From Akkermansia sp. (GTDB lineage: Bacteria; Verrucomicrobiota; Verrucomicrobiia; Verrucomicrobiales; Akkermansiaceae): a stretch of DNA of 55,465 nt. Each line of letters opens with the position of its first letter. The stretch's first letter is position 1. This document shows positions 48,128-55,465 of the stretch, piece after piece. The position numbers and the translations under genes were made by a program. The notes under the pieces are model-generated. The model searched no databases, was not told the DNA's origin, and saw only the letters and a program-made list of their open reading frames with translations. The DNA is taken from assembly GCA_017517385.1 (NCBI GenBank), contig JAFWZG010000035.1:1-55465 (forward strand). The letters are read 5' to 3'.

Positions 48128-49504
48128 ATGCAAGCGTGGACTGATGAACTCAAGGCCCTGTTGGGGGATTGTGTAAGTACGGAGCAGGAGGTGTTGGCCG
48201 CTCATGCCGGGGATAAATGGCATGCGGTCTCCATGCCCGAGGCTGTTGTGCTGGCGACCGAGACTTCGCAAGTGGCCGCAGCCATGAAGTTTGCGGCGGA
48301 ACGTGGCATCCCCGTGACTCCCCGAGGCGCCGGCGTGGGCTATGTGGGCGGCTGTGTGCCGGTGAAAGGCGGGCTTGTGATTTCCGTGGCACCCATGCGC
48401 CGGATTATTGAGGTGAATCCTTCTGACGGTGTGGCCGTGGTACAGGCAGGCGTGCTGACGGCGGATCTCCAGAACGCCTGTGCTGAAGTCGGCTGGTTTT
48501 ACCCGCCGGATCCCGCCTCTCGCAAGGAATCCAGCATCGGCGGCAACATCGCGACGAATGCCGGAGGCCCCCGCTGCCTGAAGTACGGCGTGACGCGAGC
48601 CTATGTGCTTGGGCTGGAAGTAGTGCTGCCGGATGGCCGTGTGCTCACCTGTGGTGGACGCACGCATAAGAACAAGCAAGGTTTTGATTTAGTGGGGCTG
48701 TTCTGTGGCAGCGAGGGTATGCTGGGTATTGTTACTCAGGCGACGCTGCGCATCATTCCCGCTCCGCCTGCTCGGGCGGCGCTCCATGCCGGATTCCCCC
48801 GCTTTGCGCTGGCAGCGGCGGCTGTGCAGAACGTGCTGCAAGGGGGGCATTTGCCGGCAGCTATGGAGATTACGGATGCCTTCACCCTGCGTGCTGCCCG
48901 TAATTATCTGGGGCCGGGTGTTCTGCCGGAGGATGCTCAGGGGCACATTATCATCGAGATTGATGGTCAGTCGGATGCCGTGGCTACGGAGCTTCAGGCT
49001 ATTGCCGATATTCTCCGAGAAACCGGTGCCACGGAGGTGGTGACCGCTACGACGGAGGCGGATGTCGAGGCCATTTGGCAATTACGGCGCGAGTTCTCGT
49101 ACAGCCTGAAAGCCACCGGGCTCACCAAGTTGAATGAGGATGTCGTCATCCCTCGCTCACAGCTGGTGAATCTGGTGGAGTTCTGCGCTTCCATGGAGCG
49201 TGAGACCGGCATTCCGGTGGCTTGTTTCGGACATTCCGGTGATGGGAATATCCACACCAACATTATGGTGCTTAAAGATGCTGAAGGGAAAGATATCCGG
49301 GAGCCGGCAGATGCGCTGGTTAATCGACTTTTCGATTGGGTGATGGCGCACGGCGGCAGCATAACCGGTGAGCACGGAATAGGCATCGCCAAGAGCCCTT
49401 GGTTCCCGCAAGCTATTGGCGATGTGGCGTTTGATGTTCACCGTATCATCAAATCAGCGCTTGACCCGCAGGGAATACTCAACCCCGCCAAGATGGGCTT
49501 GTAG
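48128..49504 (+). CDS. FAD-linked 2-hydroxyacid dehydrogenase, GlcD type
   Basis: 458 residues. It belongs to the FAD/PCMH oxidase family (glycolate, D-lactate and related 2-hydroxyacid dehydrogenases). The FAD domain shows VTPRGAGVGYVGGCVPVKGG, the ESSIGGNIATNAGG pocket and KYGVTRAYVLGLEVVLPDG. The C-terminal substrate domain has FGHSGDGNIHTNIM and the final GEHGIGIAKSPW. The start has the strongest Shine-Dalgarno site of the area (AAGGAGG, 7 nt before the ATG). Linkage to a sulfonate-type transporter makes sulfolactate or a similar hydroxysulfonate a possible substrate (inference); glycolate or D-lactate are the default. Confidence 0.9.
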   Translation: MQAWTDELKALLGDCVSTEQEVLAAHAGDKWHAVSMPEAVVLATETSQVAAAMKFAAERGIPVTPRGAGVGYVGGCVPVKGGLVISVAPMRRIIEVNPSDGVAVVQAGVLTADLQNACAEVGWFYPPDPASRKESSIGGNIATNAGGPRCLKYGVTRAYVLGLEVVLPDGRVLTCGGRTHKNKQGFDLVGLFCGSEGMLGIVTQATLRIIPAPPARAALHAGFPRFALAAAAVQNVLQGGHLPAAMEITDAFTLRAARNYLGPGVLPEDAQGHIIIEIDGQSDAVATELQAIADILRETGATEVVTATTEADVEAIWQLRREFSYSLKATGLTKLNEDVVIPRSQLVNLVEFCASMERETGIPVACFGHSGDGNIHTNIMVLKDAEGKDIREPADALVNRLFDWVMAHGGSITGEHGIGIAKSPWFPQAIGDVAFDVHRIIKSALDPQGILNPAKMGL

Positions 49505-49800
49505 CACGCTGTTTGATTAGTGGTGGTGGCGATGATGGTGGCAGTGGTGGCGGGCAGGTCAATGTAATAGTGCGTGCCGTCTGTGTATACCAGCGGTGCG
49601 GGTTGGATAGACTGGTCGGCGGTTGTTGCGTAGGCTTCGTATTATGCCCTGTCTATGAGTCGACCGGTAGAATTGAAGTGCAGCTGTTTAACAGGCAGAC
49701 CGTCAGACAGAATAAACCTTGAATATAGGGGCTGAATGGCGTTGAGCTGAGAGGTGGGTGGTAGCCGTTGAGGGTATTTGCCGAGGTGCAGGCGGCGATT
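49505..49800 (-). pseudogene. decayed copy of the adjacent lipoprotein gene and tatD 3' end
   Basis: Translating the minus strand of about 49505-49700 gives FNSTG, then a stop codon, YEAYATTADQ, VYTDGTHYYIDLP. These line up with FNTTG, YEAYATTSDM, VYANSRGHYIELP of the intact gene at 49800-50543. A start codon is lost. Bases 49771-49798 (ATTTGCCGAGGTGCAGGCGG region) repeat the 3' end of tatD (about 50593-50620). So a unit of lipoprotein gene plus tatD end was duplicated in tandem and the left copy decayed. Confidence 0.78.
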
Positions 49801-50543
49801 TATCTATCACGCTCCGGACGAGAGGCCGTCTGCTGTGAATCTCTCGGTCTTTCCGGACGAGCGTTCGGCCTACTTTGGCTGTTTGGTCTTTCCGGACGCT
49901 CTTCCTGCTTGTGGTCGCAATCGTTATCTCGTGAATGGTCTACGTACCTTGGGGTGGTAGATTCAAAATAAGCAAGGACAAAGACGCCACCTATTACTAC
50001 CGCATTTTCCGCTACAGTTACAGGTAAATCCACCAGCAGGAAACTGAAGGGAGTAGCCGCATACATCCAGTCGGCGTTCGGGGAGCGGTAGGCGTACACT
50101 ACACTGCGCTCGATGGAGGGCTTAACAACCGGTAACGACATGCTGGTCATTTTGATGAGGTCAGCATCTTCCACCTCTTCGAGATATGAGACAGCACGAA
50201 CCTTCGGACCGGAGCCCGTGAGCCATGCCGCGTAGTCGGCCGGTATGAGGAACAGGCCGGTGCCACGTCTTTCACGCTCGGGAGGAGATGCCGGGGGCGC
50301 CTCAAAGAGATGGCGTTGGATATTTGCCGGAGCCTTGGCGGTATAACGGGGCAGTTCGATGTAATGCCCTCTGCTGTTTGCATATACCCGCGGATGGGGG
50401 AGCTGCTCCATATCTGAAGTGGTAGCATAGGCTTCATACGAGGCCTGATTACAGAGCCAGCCCGTGGTGTTGAAATAACAGCTGTTCAGCAGTAGACAAA
50501 CTAACGGTAAAAAAATGATGCGGAGCCTATGTGTCATGTCCAT
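49800..50543 (-). CDS. hypothetical lipoprotein
   Basis: 247 residues. Signal peptide with lipobox LLNSC (acylated Cys near residue 22). The mature part shows ASYEAYATTSDMEQLPHP, a segment ISLPRY-like IELPRYTAKAP, a hydrophobic stretch (about 165-190), and a tail with RPERPNSQSRPNARPERPRD low-complexity repeats. I do not recognise a family. The stop of tatD is 15 bp upstream in the same direction, so it is probably co-transcribed. A decayed relative lies directly downstream. Confidence 0.72.
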   Translation of the reverse strand: MDMTHRLRIIFLPLVCLLLNSCYFNTTGWLCNQASYEAYATTSDMEQLPHPRVYANSRGHYIELPRYTAKAPANIQRHLFEAPPASPPERERRGTGLFLIPADYAAWLTGSGPKVRAVSYLEEVEDADLIKMTSMSLPVVKPSIERSVVYAYRSPNADWMYAATPFSFLLVDLPVTVAENAVVIGGVFVLAYFESTTPRYVDHSRDNDCDHKQEERPERPNSQSRPNARPERPRDSQQTASRPERDR

Positions 50544-50558
50544 GGCCGGAGGCAGGTT

Positions 50559-51368
50559 TCAGATGTTTTGGGGCAGGCGGAAGAAGCTGCGGGCATTTGC
50601 CGTGGTGCAGGCGGCGATTTCCTCGGGGCTGACGCCGCGGAGCTCGGCAATTTTATCTACCACAAACTTGGTACGGCCCGGGATGTTCACCTTGCCGCGG
50701 TGGGGAGCAGGGGAGAGGAAGGGAGAATCCGTTTCCACCATGAACCTGTCAGCCGGGCACCATGTGGCCACGGCCTGAATATGCTCGGATTTGTTGAATG
50801 TCAGGATGCCGGTGAAGGAAATGAGGCCGTCCAGCTCGCTGAAAATTCGCTCAGCCTGAGCGCCGTCTCCGATAAAGCAATGGAACACCGGACGCACTTT
50901 CGGGAAGTTGCGGGCGATGGCGAAGGCGTCCTCGAAACTTTCGAGCCCAACTTTATCGCGGGTGTGCAGGGAGATGTTCAGCCCAAGCTCCTGTGCCAGC
51001 TGGAAGTGGCGCTCCAAGAAGTCACGCTGGCGGGCACGGTAGCGGTCTTCTGTCCATCCCTCGGGGGCTTCCCAGAAGTAATCCAGCCCGGTTTCGCCGA
51101 TGGCTGCCTGGGGATAGCGGCGGCAAAGGTCTATCATGTGCTCGAGCTGTTCATCCGTAACCGCATGAACTTCAGAGGGGTGCACAGCAAGGCAGGACGA
51201 TACGAAGTCCGGCATGCGGGCGGCGAGTTCGAGCTGGGGCTCCCAGTCATCTGCGGAGGTGCCCTGAGTCACACAATGCCCCACTCCCAGTGCGAGGGAT
51301 TCTTCTCGCAGGATGTCTAAATTGCCGTATTTTTCAGAGATGAGGTGGCAATGTGTGTCAATAATCAT
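50559..51368 (-). CDS. TatD family metal-dependent hydrolase
   Basis: 269 residues from the ATG at 51368. Motifs of the metallo-TIM-barrel family: MIIDTHCHL (two metal His), GETGLDYFW (metal Glu), SLHTRD, FHCFIGD, and METDSPFLSP. TatD proteins are 3'-5' exonucleases or related DNases involved in DNA repair or quality control. The promoter ends 9 nt before the ATG. recQ is transcribed divergently. Confidence 0.94.
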   Translation of the reverse strand: MIIDTHCHLISEKYGNLDILREESLALGVGHCVTQGTSADDWEPQLELAARMPDFVSSCLAVHPSEVHAVTDEQLEHMIDLCRRYPQAAIGETGLDYFWEAPEGWTEDRYRARQRDFLERHFQLAQELGLNISLHTRDKVGLESFEDAFAIARNFPKVRPVFHCFIGDGAQAERIFSELDGLISFTGILTFNKSEHIQAVATWCPADRFMVETDSPFLSPAPHRGKVNIPGRTKFVVDKIAELRGVSPEEIAACTTANARSFFRLPQNI

Positions 51369-51377
51369 AGCGAGGGG

Positions 51378-51406
51378 GTTGTAACACATGATGGCGAAAA
51401 ATGCAA
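51378..51406 (-). promoter_or_regulatory. promoter of tatD, very short leader
   Basis: On the minus strand TTGCAT (51401-51406), 17 bp, TACAAC (51378-51383), then 9 nt to the ATG at 51368. Confidence 0.65.
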
Positions 51407-51456
51407 GACAAATGAATTGACGATTCCGGCCGGATGCGGCATGATAGAAGCTGTAC

Positions 51457-53292
51457 ATGGACAGCACCGAAGAACAGCATATCCTTCATACTTTCGGCGT
51501 GCCCGCTCTCAGGGCCGGGCAGAAAGAACTCATCCGAACGGCTTTGGCCGGGAGGAATACCCTGGGTGTGCTTCCTACCGGGCATGGCAAGAGCCTGTGT
51601 TATCAGGCGGCGGCCTTGCTGCTTGGGGGGACGTCTGTGGTGGTGAGCCCCCTGATAGCGCTGATGCGCGATCAGGTGCAGTCATTGAGGCGCAGGGGCA
51701 TAGCCGCAGCCCGATTTGATTCCACTCTGGAAGAGGCCGAGCGCGAGGCCCTATTGGCTGATGTGGCAGCGGGGAATCTCCGTCTGTTGTTTGTGGCTCC
51801 GGAGTCTTTGGAAAGTCCGCCTTTGCTGCAAGCGTTGCAATCCGCCGAGCTTCAGCTTTTCGTGGTGGATGAAGCTCATTGCGTATCAGAATGGGGACAT
51901 AGTTTCCGCCCTGATTATCTGAAGCTGCCCGCTTGGCGTAAGGCGCGAGGGTTCCGCAGCGTCATGGCGCTGACGGCCACCGCCACCCTCCGTGTGCAGG
52001 AGGATTTGTGCCGTGCTTTTGATATCTCGCCGCAGGATGTAGTGGCTCATTCCCCTTACCGAGGGAATATCACGCGCTTGGTGCAGGCGGCGGAAGCGCC
52101 CGAGGCTGCGTTGCTGCGCTTTCTTTCATGCCCCCACAATCTTCCCGCTATTGTGTACACCCGCACACGGAAGACCACTGAGCAGCTTGCGGCTTCTCTA
52201 CAGGCAGCAGGGCTGAATGCCGCCGGCTATCACGCCGGGCTGACTCCCGAGCTGCGCGAGGCTCTTCAGGATGATTTCGTGGAGAACAGACGTGATGTGC
52301 TGGTGGCTACCATTGCTTTCGGCATGGGGGTGGATAAGCCGGATGTGCGCTCGGTGGTGCACTTCAATGTGCCGGGCTCGCCGGAGGCATATCTGCAGGA
52401 GAGTGGCCGCGCCGGCAGAGATGGTAAGCCTTGTACGGCGCTGGTGTTGCTGCATGGGGCGGATGTGCGAGATGCGCGCAACCGTGTATATGCTGCTGAG
52501 CCGGATGCCGAGGGCGTGCTGCGAGCGGTGCGTATGCTCATGCCGGCGGGGGCACGTGCCGTTTCCTTGTGGGAACTGGGCACAAGTTGTGATGTGCCGG
52601 ATGACGTGCCCATGCGTGCGCTGGATATTCTCCAAACCTCTAATACGGTGCAGGTGGTGGAGCGTGGGTACAAGTATTACAAGGTTAAACCGCTTTTTCC
52701 TATCAATACTATCACGGATGGACGGGACGCTGCCGAGGTAAACCGCTTGCGCTGGCTTGATAAAAACCGTGATGGTGAGGTGGAGGCCGCCGCTGCGGCT
52801 TGGGATTGTTCATATGCGGAAGCTCTGGCTCAGCTTCGCGAGTGTGAGGTGGCAGGAGAATGGAAAATTACCCTGCGCCAGCAGGCCTTGTACCTGCGCA
52901 GCTGCGGCTCGGCTGATCCTCGCAGCGTGGCCGCAACCCTTAGCGAGGCTTATGCCCGCCGCGCGGCTGCAGAGCATGGCCGCTTGGAAAAGCTTCTTTC
53001 CATCCTGCAGGGGCGTGAAGGCTGTATCAATGCGGCTCTGGAGGAATACTTTACAGGGCAAACACGCCCGAGCTGCGGCCACTGCGCCGCATGCCTGAAC
53101 TCCTTGCCTGTGGCGCTTCCTCCTGCGCCGCAGAGCCAGCCGCCTCCTGTGGAGGGGCTTCCCGAGTTTGCCCGTGATGCGCAGCGAAAGCGTTTCCTGC
53201 TGGGCCTTACCTCGCCCGGCAGCATGGCCCGCCGCCTCTGGGCGCATGAGCTTTATGGCTATTGTGCCTCAGCTTCATGGGAGGAACTGTAA
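51457..53292 (+). CDS. recQ: RecQ-family ATP-dependent DNA helicase
   Basis: 611 residues, close to E. coli RecQ (609). Helicase motifs: LRAGQKELI (motif 0), I LPTGHGKSLCYQ with Gly-Lys-Ser, II DEAHCVSEWGHSFRPDY, III LTATAT, IV VYTRTRKTTEQL, V IAFGMGVDKPDVR, VI QESGRAGRDG. The zinc-binding RQC part is seen as C-x17-C-x2-C-x2-C (EGCINAALEEYF, CGHCAAC). No clear HRDC domain follows; the last 80 residues are Pro-rich then basic. It unwinds DNA during repair. Divergent from tatD, with a weak promoter TTGACG near 51419. Confidence 0.94.
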   Translation: MDSTEEQHILHTFGVPALRAGQKELIRTALAGRNTLGVLPTGHGKSLCYQAAALLLGGTSVVVSPLIALMRDQVQSLRRRGIAAARFDSTLEEAEREALLADVAAGNLRLLFVAPESLESPPLLQALQSAELQLFVVDEAHCVSEWGHSFRPDYLKLPAWRKARGFRSVMALTATATLRVQEDLCRAFDISPQDVVAHSPYRGNITRLVQAAEAPEAALLRFLSCPHNLPAIVYTRTRKTTEQLAASLQAAGLNAAGYHAGLTPELREALQDDFVENRRDVLVATIAFGMGVDKPDVRSVVHFNVPGSPEAYLQESGRAGRDGKPCTALVLLHGADVRDARNRVYAAEPDAEGVLRAVRMLMPAGARAVSLWELGTSCDVPDDVPMRALDILQTSNTVQVVERGYKYYKVKPLFPINTITDGRDAAEVNRLRWLDKNRDGEVEAAAAAWDCSYAEALAQLRECEVAGEWKITLRQQALYLRSCGSADPRSVAATLSEAYARRAAAEHGRLEKLLSILQGREGCINAALEEYFTGQTRPSCGHCAACLNSLPVALPPAPQSQPPPVEGLPEFARDAQRKRFLLGLTSPGSMARRLWAHELYGYCASASWEEL

Positions 53293-53370
53293 AGGAAAGC
53301 TCTGTATTGTATCAAAAAGTGTCACCGAAAAGAGAATGCTCCATAAAACGGATTGACCGTCCACTCTGTC

Positions 53371-53769
53371 TTATGCTATAAAAGATTTGAGCTCATCCGG
53401 GCAAAAAACAAGAAGAAATAGCTTGTTCGTGTCAAAAGGAGGGCGACAGCTTACGTTGAGGGATTCAGAATTAAAGATTGGGTCATCCTGAGCTGTGCGG
53501 TAGCCAATGCTGCGAACTGTATCGCGGACAATCCGCTCGTAGTCCAGCTTAGCCTTGGTGGTAATTTCCCCGGCAAGCACAACCTGATTGCCCTTTACCA
53601 GAGTCTCGCAGCCAACACGGTTTTCTGGATCCTGCGCTAAGCAAGCATCGAGGATGGCGTCAGAGATAGCGTCTGCAACTTTGTCCGGGTGGCCGCAGCC
53701 CATTGACTCGGACGTGATGGATTTGAAGAAAGACCGAACGTGAGTATTGGAATGAAAGTGAGTGTCCAT
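53371..53769 (-). pseudogene. metK: metK 5' fragment (truncated S-adenosylmethionine synthetase)
   Basis: Reads 132 residues from the ATG at 53769. The first 105 or so match the N-terminus of SAM synthetase ([52 protein letters not shown]). After SESLNVS the homology stops and about 26 unrelated residues lead to the stop. The full enzyme has about 390 residues, so the catalytic and dimer parts are missing and it is non-functional as MetK. An intact copy should exist elsewhere. A 7-bp inverted repeat (53761-53782) surrounds the ATG. Confidence 0.85.
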
Positions 53770-53796
53770 ACTTGAGGACACTTGTCAAAAGGCAAA

Positions 53797-53833
53797 GAAA
53801 AAGCCGCTGCCTCAATATAGAAGCAGCGACCTT
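53797..53833 (-). terminator. terminator of the second PEP-CTERM gene
   Basis: On the minus strand GGTCGCTGC pairs with GCAGCGGC around a 12-nt loop and is followed by TTTTTCTTT. Confidence 0.8.
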
Positions 53834-53858
53834 TGAAAATAGCTTGTGCTCTTTTTAA

Positions 53859-55085
53859 TTACTTTCTGCGGCGGCGGCCGGCCAGAGCAGCCAATGCCAG
53901 CAAGCTCAGCGTAGCCGTGGTGGGCTCGGGAACATTTCCACCGAGTGTAATGTTGTTATTGCCGACTTTCGTTGTAAAGGATGTCGTGCCGAATACCTCC
54001 TCAACGGTCTTACCTGTACTCTCATCTACAGCCAATGCAAGTTCCAGACCGTCTACATTAGTTACCTTGTCAAGATTAAATGTGATAGCGCTACCCATTG
54101 CATCCATCTCAGCCAAGGCGTTTTCTGTAAAGTACAGACCTACCTTAGCGTTGCTCATATTGACACCATTATCAACATAAAGCATAGTGGAAGTCAGCTC
54201 CAGGTTCTCACCCATCAGCTCGGCGAGGCTATCAATCTCGAACATAAGCATGCCGTTTCCGCCAAATTTTACACCGGTGTTGCCTTTGATGGTTACAGTC
54301 TCTCGTACTGTCAGCACGTCAGTGAGGCTAAGTCCGACGGCATCATCCAAATCAACTTCCAACGTGGTGATTTCAGAAGGGCCACCGAAATTTACACCAC
54401 CATAGGCACCGCCCTTCGGATAACCATTTACAGTACGTGTCGGTACATTGATGGCGGAGATATCGATACGAGCTGTTTCATCTGCATCCTCAGCAAAACC
54501 GATTTGGGAGAAAGTAAGAGTCTGAGTCGGGGCGTTGACTCGATTGCTCGGATTATCCTCTCGCACGAAGGTCTGAGTGCCACTCTTTACAACAAAATTC
54601 GTAGCGCTTACACCACCGGTGAATGTGTTATCACCATTTGCTGTCACTGTCTTGGTGAAGGAAATTTGCTGTCCACCTCTGGACCTAAATGTGTTTCCTC
54701 CATTCAATTCAACATTGTTGTTGAATTTGATGCTGCCTGAGGTGTAATCCCCAGTGGTAAAGTTGCATCCTGTTGCTTCTACCGTTCCGTCAAAAATGAT
54801 GGAACCACTGGGGGTGATCGAACCAATCATGTTATTGAGCCAGGGATCCCAACCTTCGTCGGTGGAGAAGGTGCTACCCGTTGCAACCAAGTTATTTTTA
54901 AAACGTACATCGTATGATGACCCACTCTGGTTGCGTGATGCCGTATAAGTGGAATTTGTAGTCTCAGTCGTATAGAGCAAACGACTACCTGTATCTGCTA
55001 CTACATTTTCAGTAACAGCTTCTGCATACACCGCGGAGCTAGCTATTATTGCCAGTATCAGCGTCTTAGGTAAATGTAATTTCAT
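53859..55085 (-). CDS. PEP-CTERM secreted protein
   Basis: 408 residues with a signal peptide (cleavage after VYA, residue 21). The mature part is a repetitive beta-solenoid-like sequence rich in Thr, Asn, Gly and Val (SGSIIFDGTVEATG, SGSIKFNNNVELNG, ISFTKTVTANGDN), as in autotransporter passengers. It ends with VPEPTTATLSLLALAALAG and RRRRK, the same sorting signal as the 25717 gene. No exosortase gene is in the window. Function unknown; adhesion or an extracellular-matrix role is inferred. The -10 region next to the start is poor; a promoter inside the inverted-repeat segment upstream is possible. Confidence 0.85.
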   Translation of the reverse strand: MKLHLPKTLILAIIASSAVYAEAVTENVVADTGSRLLYTTETTNSTYTASRNQSGSSYDVRFKNNLVATGSTFSTDEGWDPWLNNMIGSITPSGSIIFDGTVEATGCNFTTGDYTSGSIKFNNNVELNGGNTFRSRGGQQISFTKTVTANGDNTFTGGVSATNFVVKSGTQTFVREDNPSNRVNAPTQTLTFSQIGFAEDADETARIDISAINVPTRTVNGYPKGGAYGGVNFGGPSEITTLEVDLDDAVGLSLTDVLTVRETVTIKGNTGVKFGGNGMLMFEIDSLAELMGENLELTSTMLYVDNGVNMSNAKVGLYFTENALAEMDAMGSAITFNLDKVTNVDGLELALAVDESTGKTVEEVFGTTSFTTKVGNNNITLGGNVPEPTTATLSLLALAALAGRRRRK

Positions 55086-55144
55086 AATCGGTCAGAAATA
55101 GATGTTATGCGTGTCTTGCACGCGTTACTGGCGGCAGTATATCT

Positions 55145-55301
55145 CATTCCTAATGCTGTACTCGCGAGAAATAACCAACCTTTAACGGCTAAGGCTTGCT
55201 ACCCTCCTGAAATAATAGTTAAGCACTCCATAACTAATCCGACAAAAATGCATTATTTTTAAGGATTTTCAGTATTTTCGCTTGCATCAGCATTAGGAAT
55301 G
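55145..55301. repeat. 14-bp perfect inverted repeats bounding a 129-bp segment
   Basis: CATTCCTAATGCTG (55145-55158) and its exact reverse complement CAGCATTAGGAATG (55288-55301). Inside, on the minus strand, lies TTGTCG (55240-55245), 17 bp, TTAACT (55217-55222), a promoter pointing at the PEP-CTERM gene. Confidence 0.7.
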
Positions 55302-55311
55302 CTGAAAGCAA

Positions 55312-55336
55312 AGAAAAAGCCGCCTTATGGGCGGCT
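55312..55336 (-). terminator. terminator of a minus-strand unit at the right edge
   Basis: AGCCGCC (55318-55324) with GGCGGCT (55330-55336); on the minus strand TTTTTCTTT follows. Confidence 0.75.
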
Positions 55337-55342
55337 GAGTCC

Positions 55343-55465
55343 TTAGTCGTTGGCTTCTCGTGTGAAGTGGAAGCTCCGTCCGGTGATTTCGCCGTAGCGT
55401 AGGACGAGGAACTTGCTCACGCTTCAGGGGATGAGGTCTTCGTAACTTGGGGCTTCGAGTCTCGC
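55343..55465 (-). other. possible gene end with an in-frame TGA, running off the window
   Basis: On the minus strand one frame reads RLEAPSYEDLIP, TGA (55424-55426), then SKFLVLRYGEITGRSFHF to TAA (55343-55345), followed by the terminator. It may be an interrupted gene, a short separate protein starting at the GTG just after the TGA, or part of a dispersed non-coding repeat. I cannot choose. Confidence 0.35.

Noticed and set aside
53761..53782. SAM riboswitch before the metK fragment
   Set aside because: Only a 7-bp inverted repeat around the ATG is visible; no SAM-I, SAM-II or SAM-IV core.
1..55465. CRISPR array, prophage or complete insertion sequence
   Set aside because: No regularly spaced repeats, phage structural genes or transposase frames were seen. 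The only mobile elements are the intron pieces.

Overview
The window looks like a chromosomal segment of a gut Verrucomicrobiota bacterium close to Akkermansia. This is inferred from two secreted proteins that end in the same PEP-CTERM tail (VPEPTTATLSLLALAAL followed by an Arg cluster), from several exported glycosidases suited to mucin or host glycans (GH20, GH29, GH18, and a GH31), from a PMCA-like Ca ATPase, and from a shared promoter style (TTGnnn, 16-18 bp, TAnnnT) with few Shine-Dalgarno sequences. No database search was possible.

Layout. 1-139 is the 3' end of a group IIC intron. 0.1-5 kb: a small membrane protein, tyrS, a secreted protein and a GH20 hexosaminidase. 4.9-7.1 kb (minus): folE2, rpsR, rpmG and a DksA-like protein. 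7.2-10.1 kb: malQ, a RidA-family gene and a stand-alone CoaC-type flavoprotein. 10.2-14.7 kb (minus): an iron cluster, feoA-feoB-small Cys-rich protein-OprB-like porin, with three copies of a TTAG-N6-CTAA operator. 14.8-17.1 kb (minus): a two-gene operon of a GH18 protein and an IdeS/Mac-family cysteine protease with every catalytic residue in place. 17.2-25.4 kb: an FNT channel, topoisomerase subunit A, GH29 fucosidase, a pseudokinase-like protein, argH, an aminotransferase and tRNA-Leu.

25.7-34.8 kb: a Pmp-like PEP-CTERM surface protein followed by a 38-bp tandem repeat, then VWA - VWA - coiled-coil - Ca-type P-ATPase genes with an FNR-type palindrome, then a terminator into which a group IIC intron fragment is inserted. 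35-39.4 kb: hpt, rplS, a thioesterase, a membrane protein, a SAHH-like Rossmann protein and a HIT protein. 39.4-43 kb: GH31 glucosidase with an orphan histidine kinase. 43-49.5 kb: a YeiH-family exporter, two unknown genes flanked by a duplicated gene end, and a sulfonate/nitrate-type ABC transporter with a GlcD-type oxidase. 49.5-55.5 kb: a decayed tandem duplication, a lipoprotein, tatD, recQ, a truncated metK, a second PEP-CTERM protein, and a 14-bp inverted repeat pair that may bound an invertible promoter.

The most exciting candidates are the GH18/IdeS-like operon, a possible immunoglobulin- or glycoprotein-processing pair in a commensal, and the VWA-VWA-coiled-coil-ATPase cluster. A second general signal is that at least ten genes have the -10 box only 6-12 nt before the ATG, which implies leaderless or nearly leaderless mRNAs.
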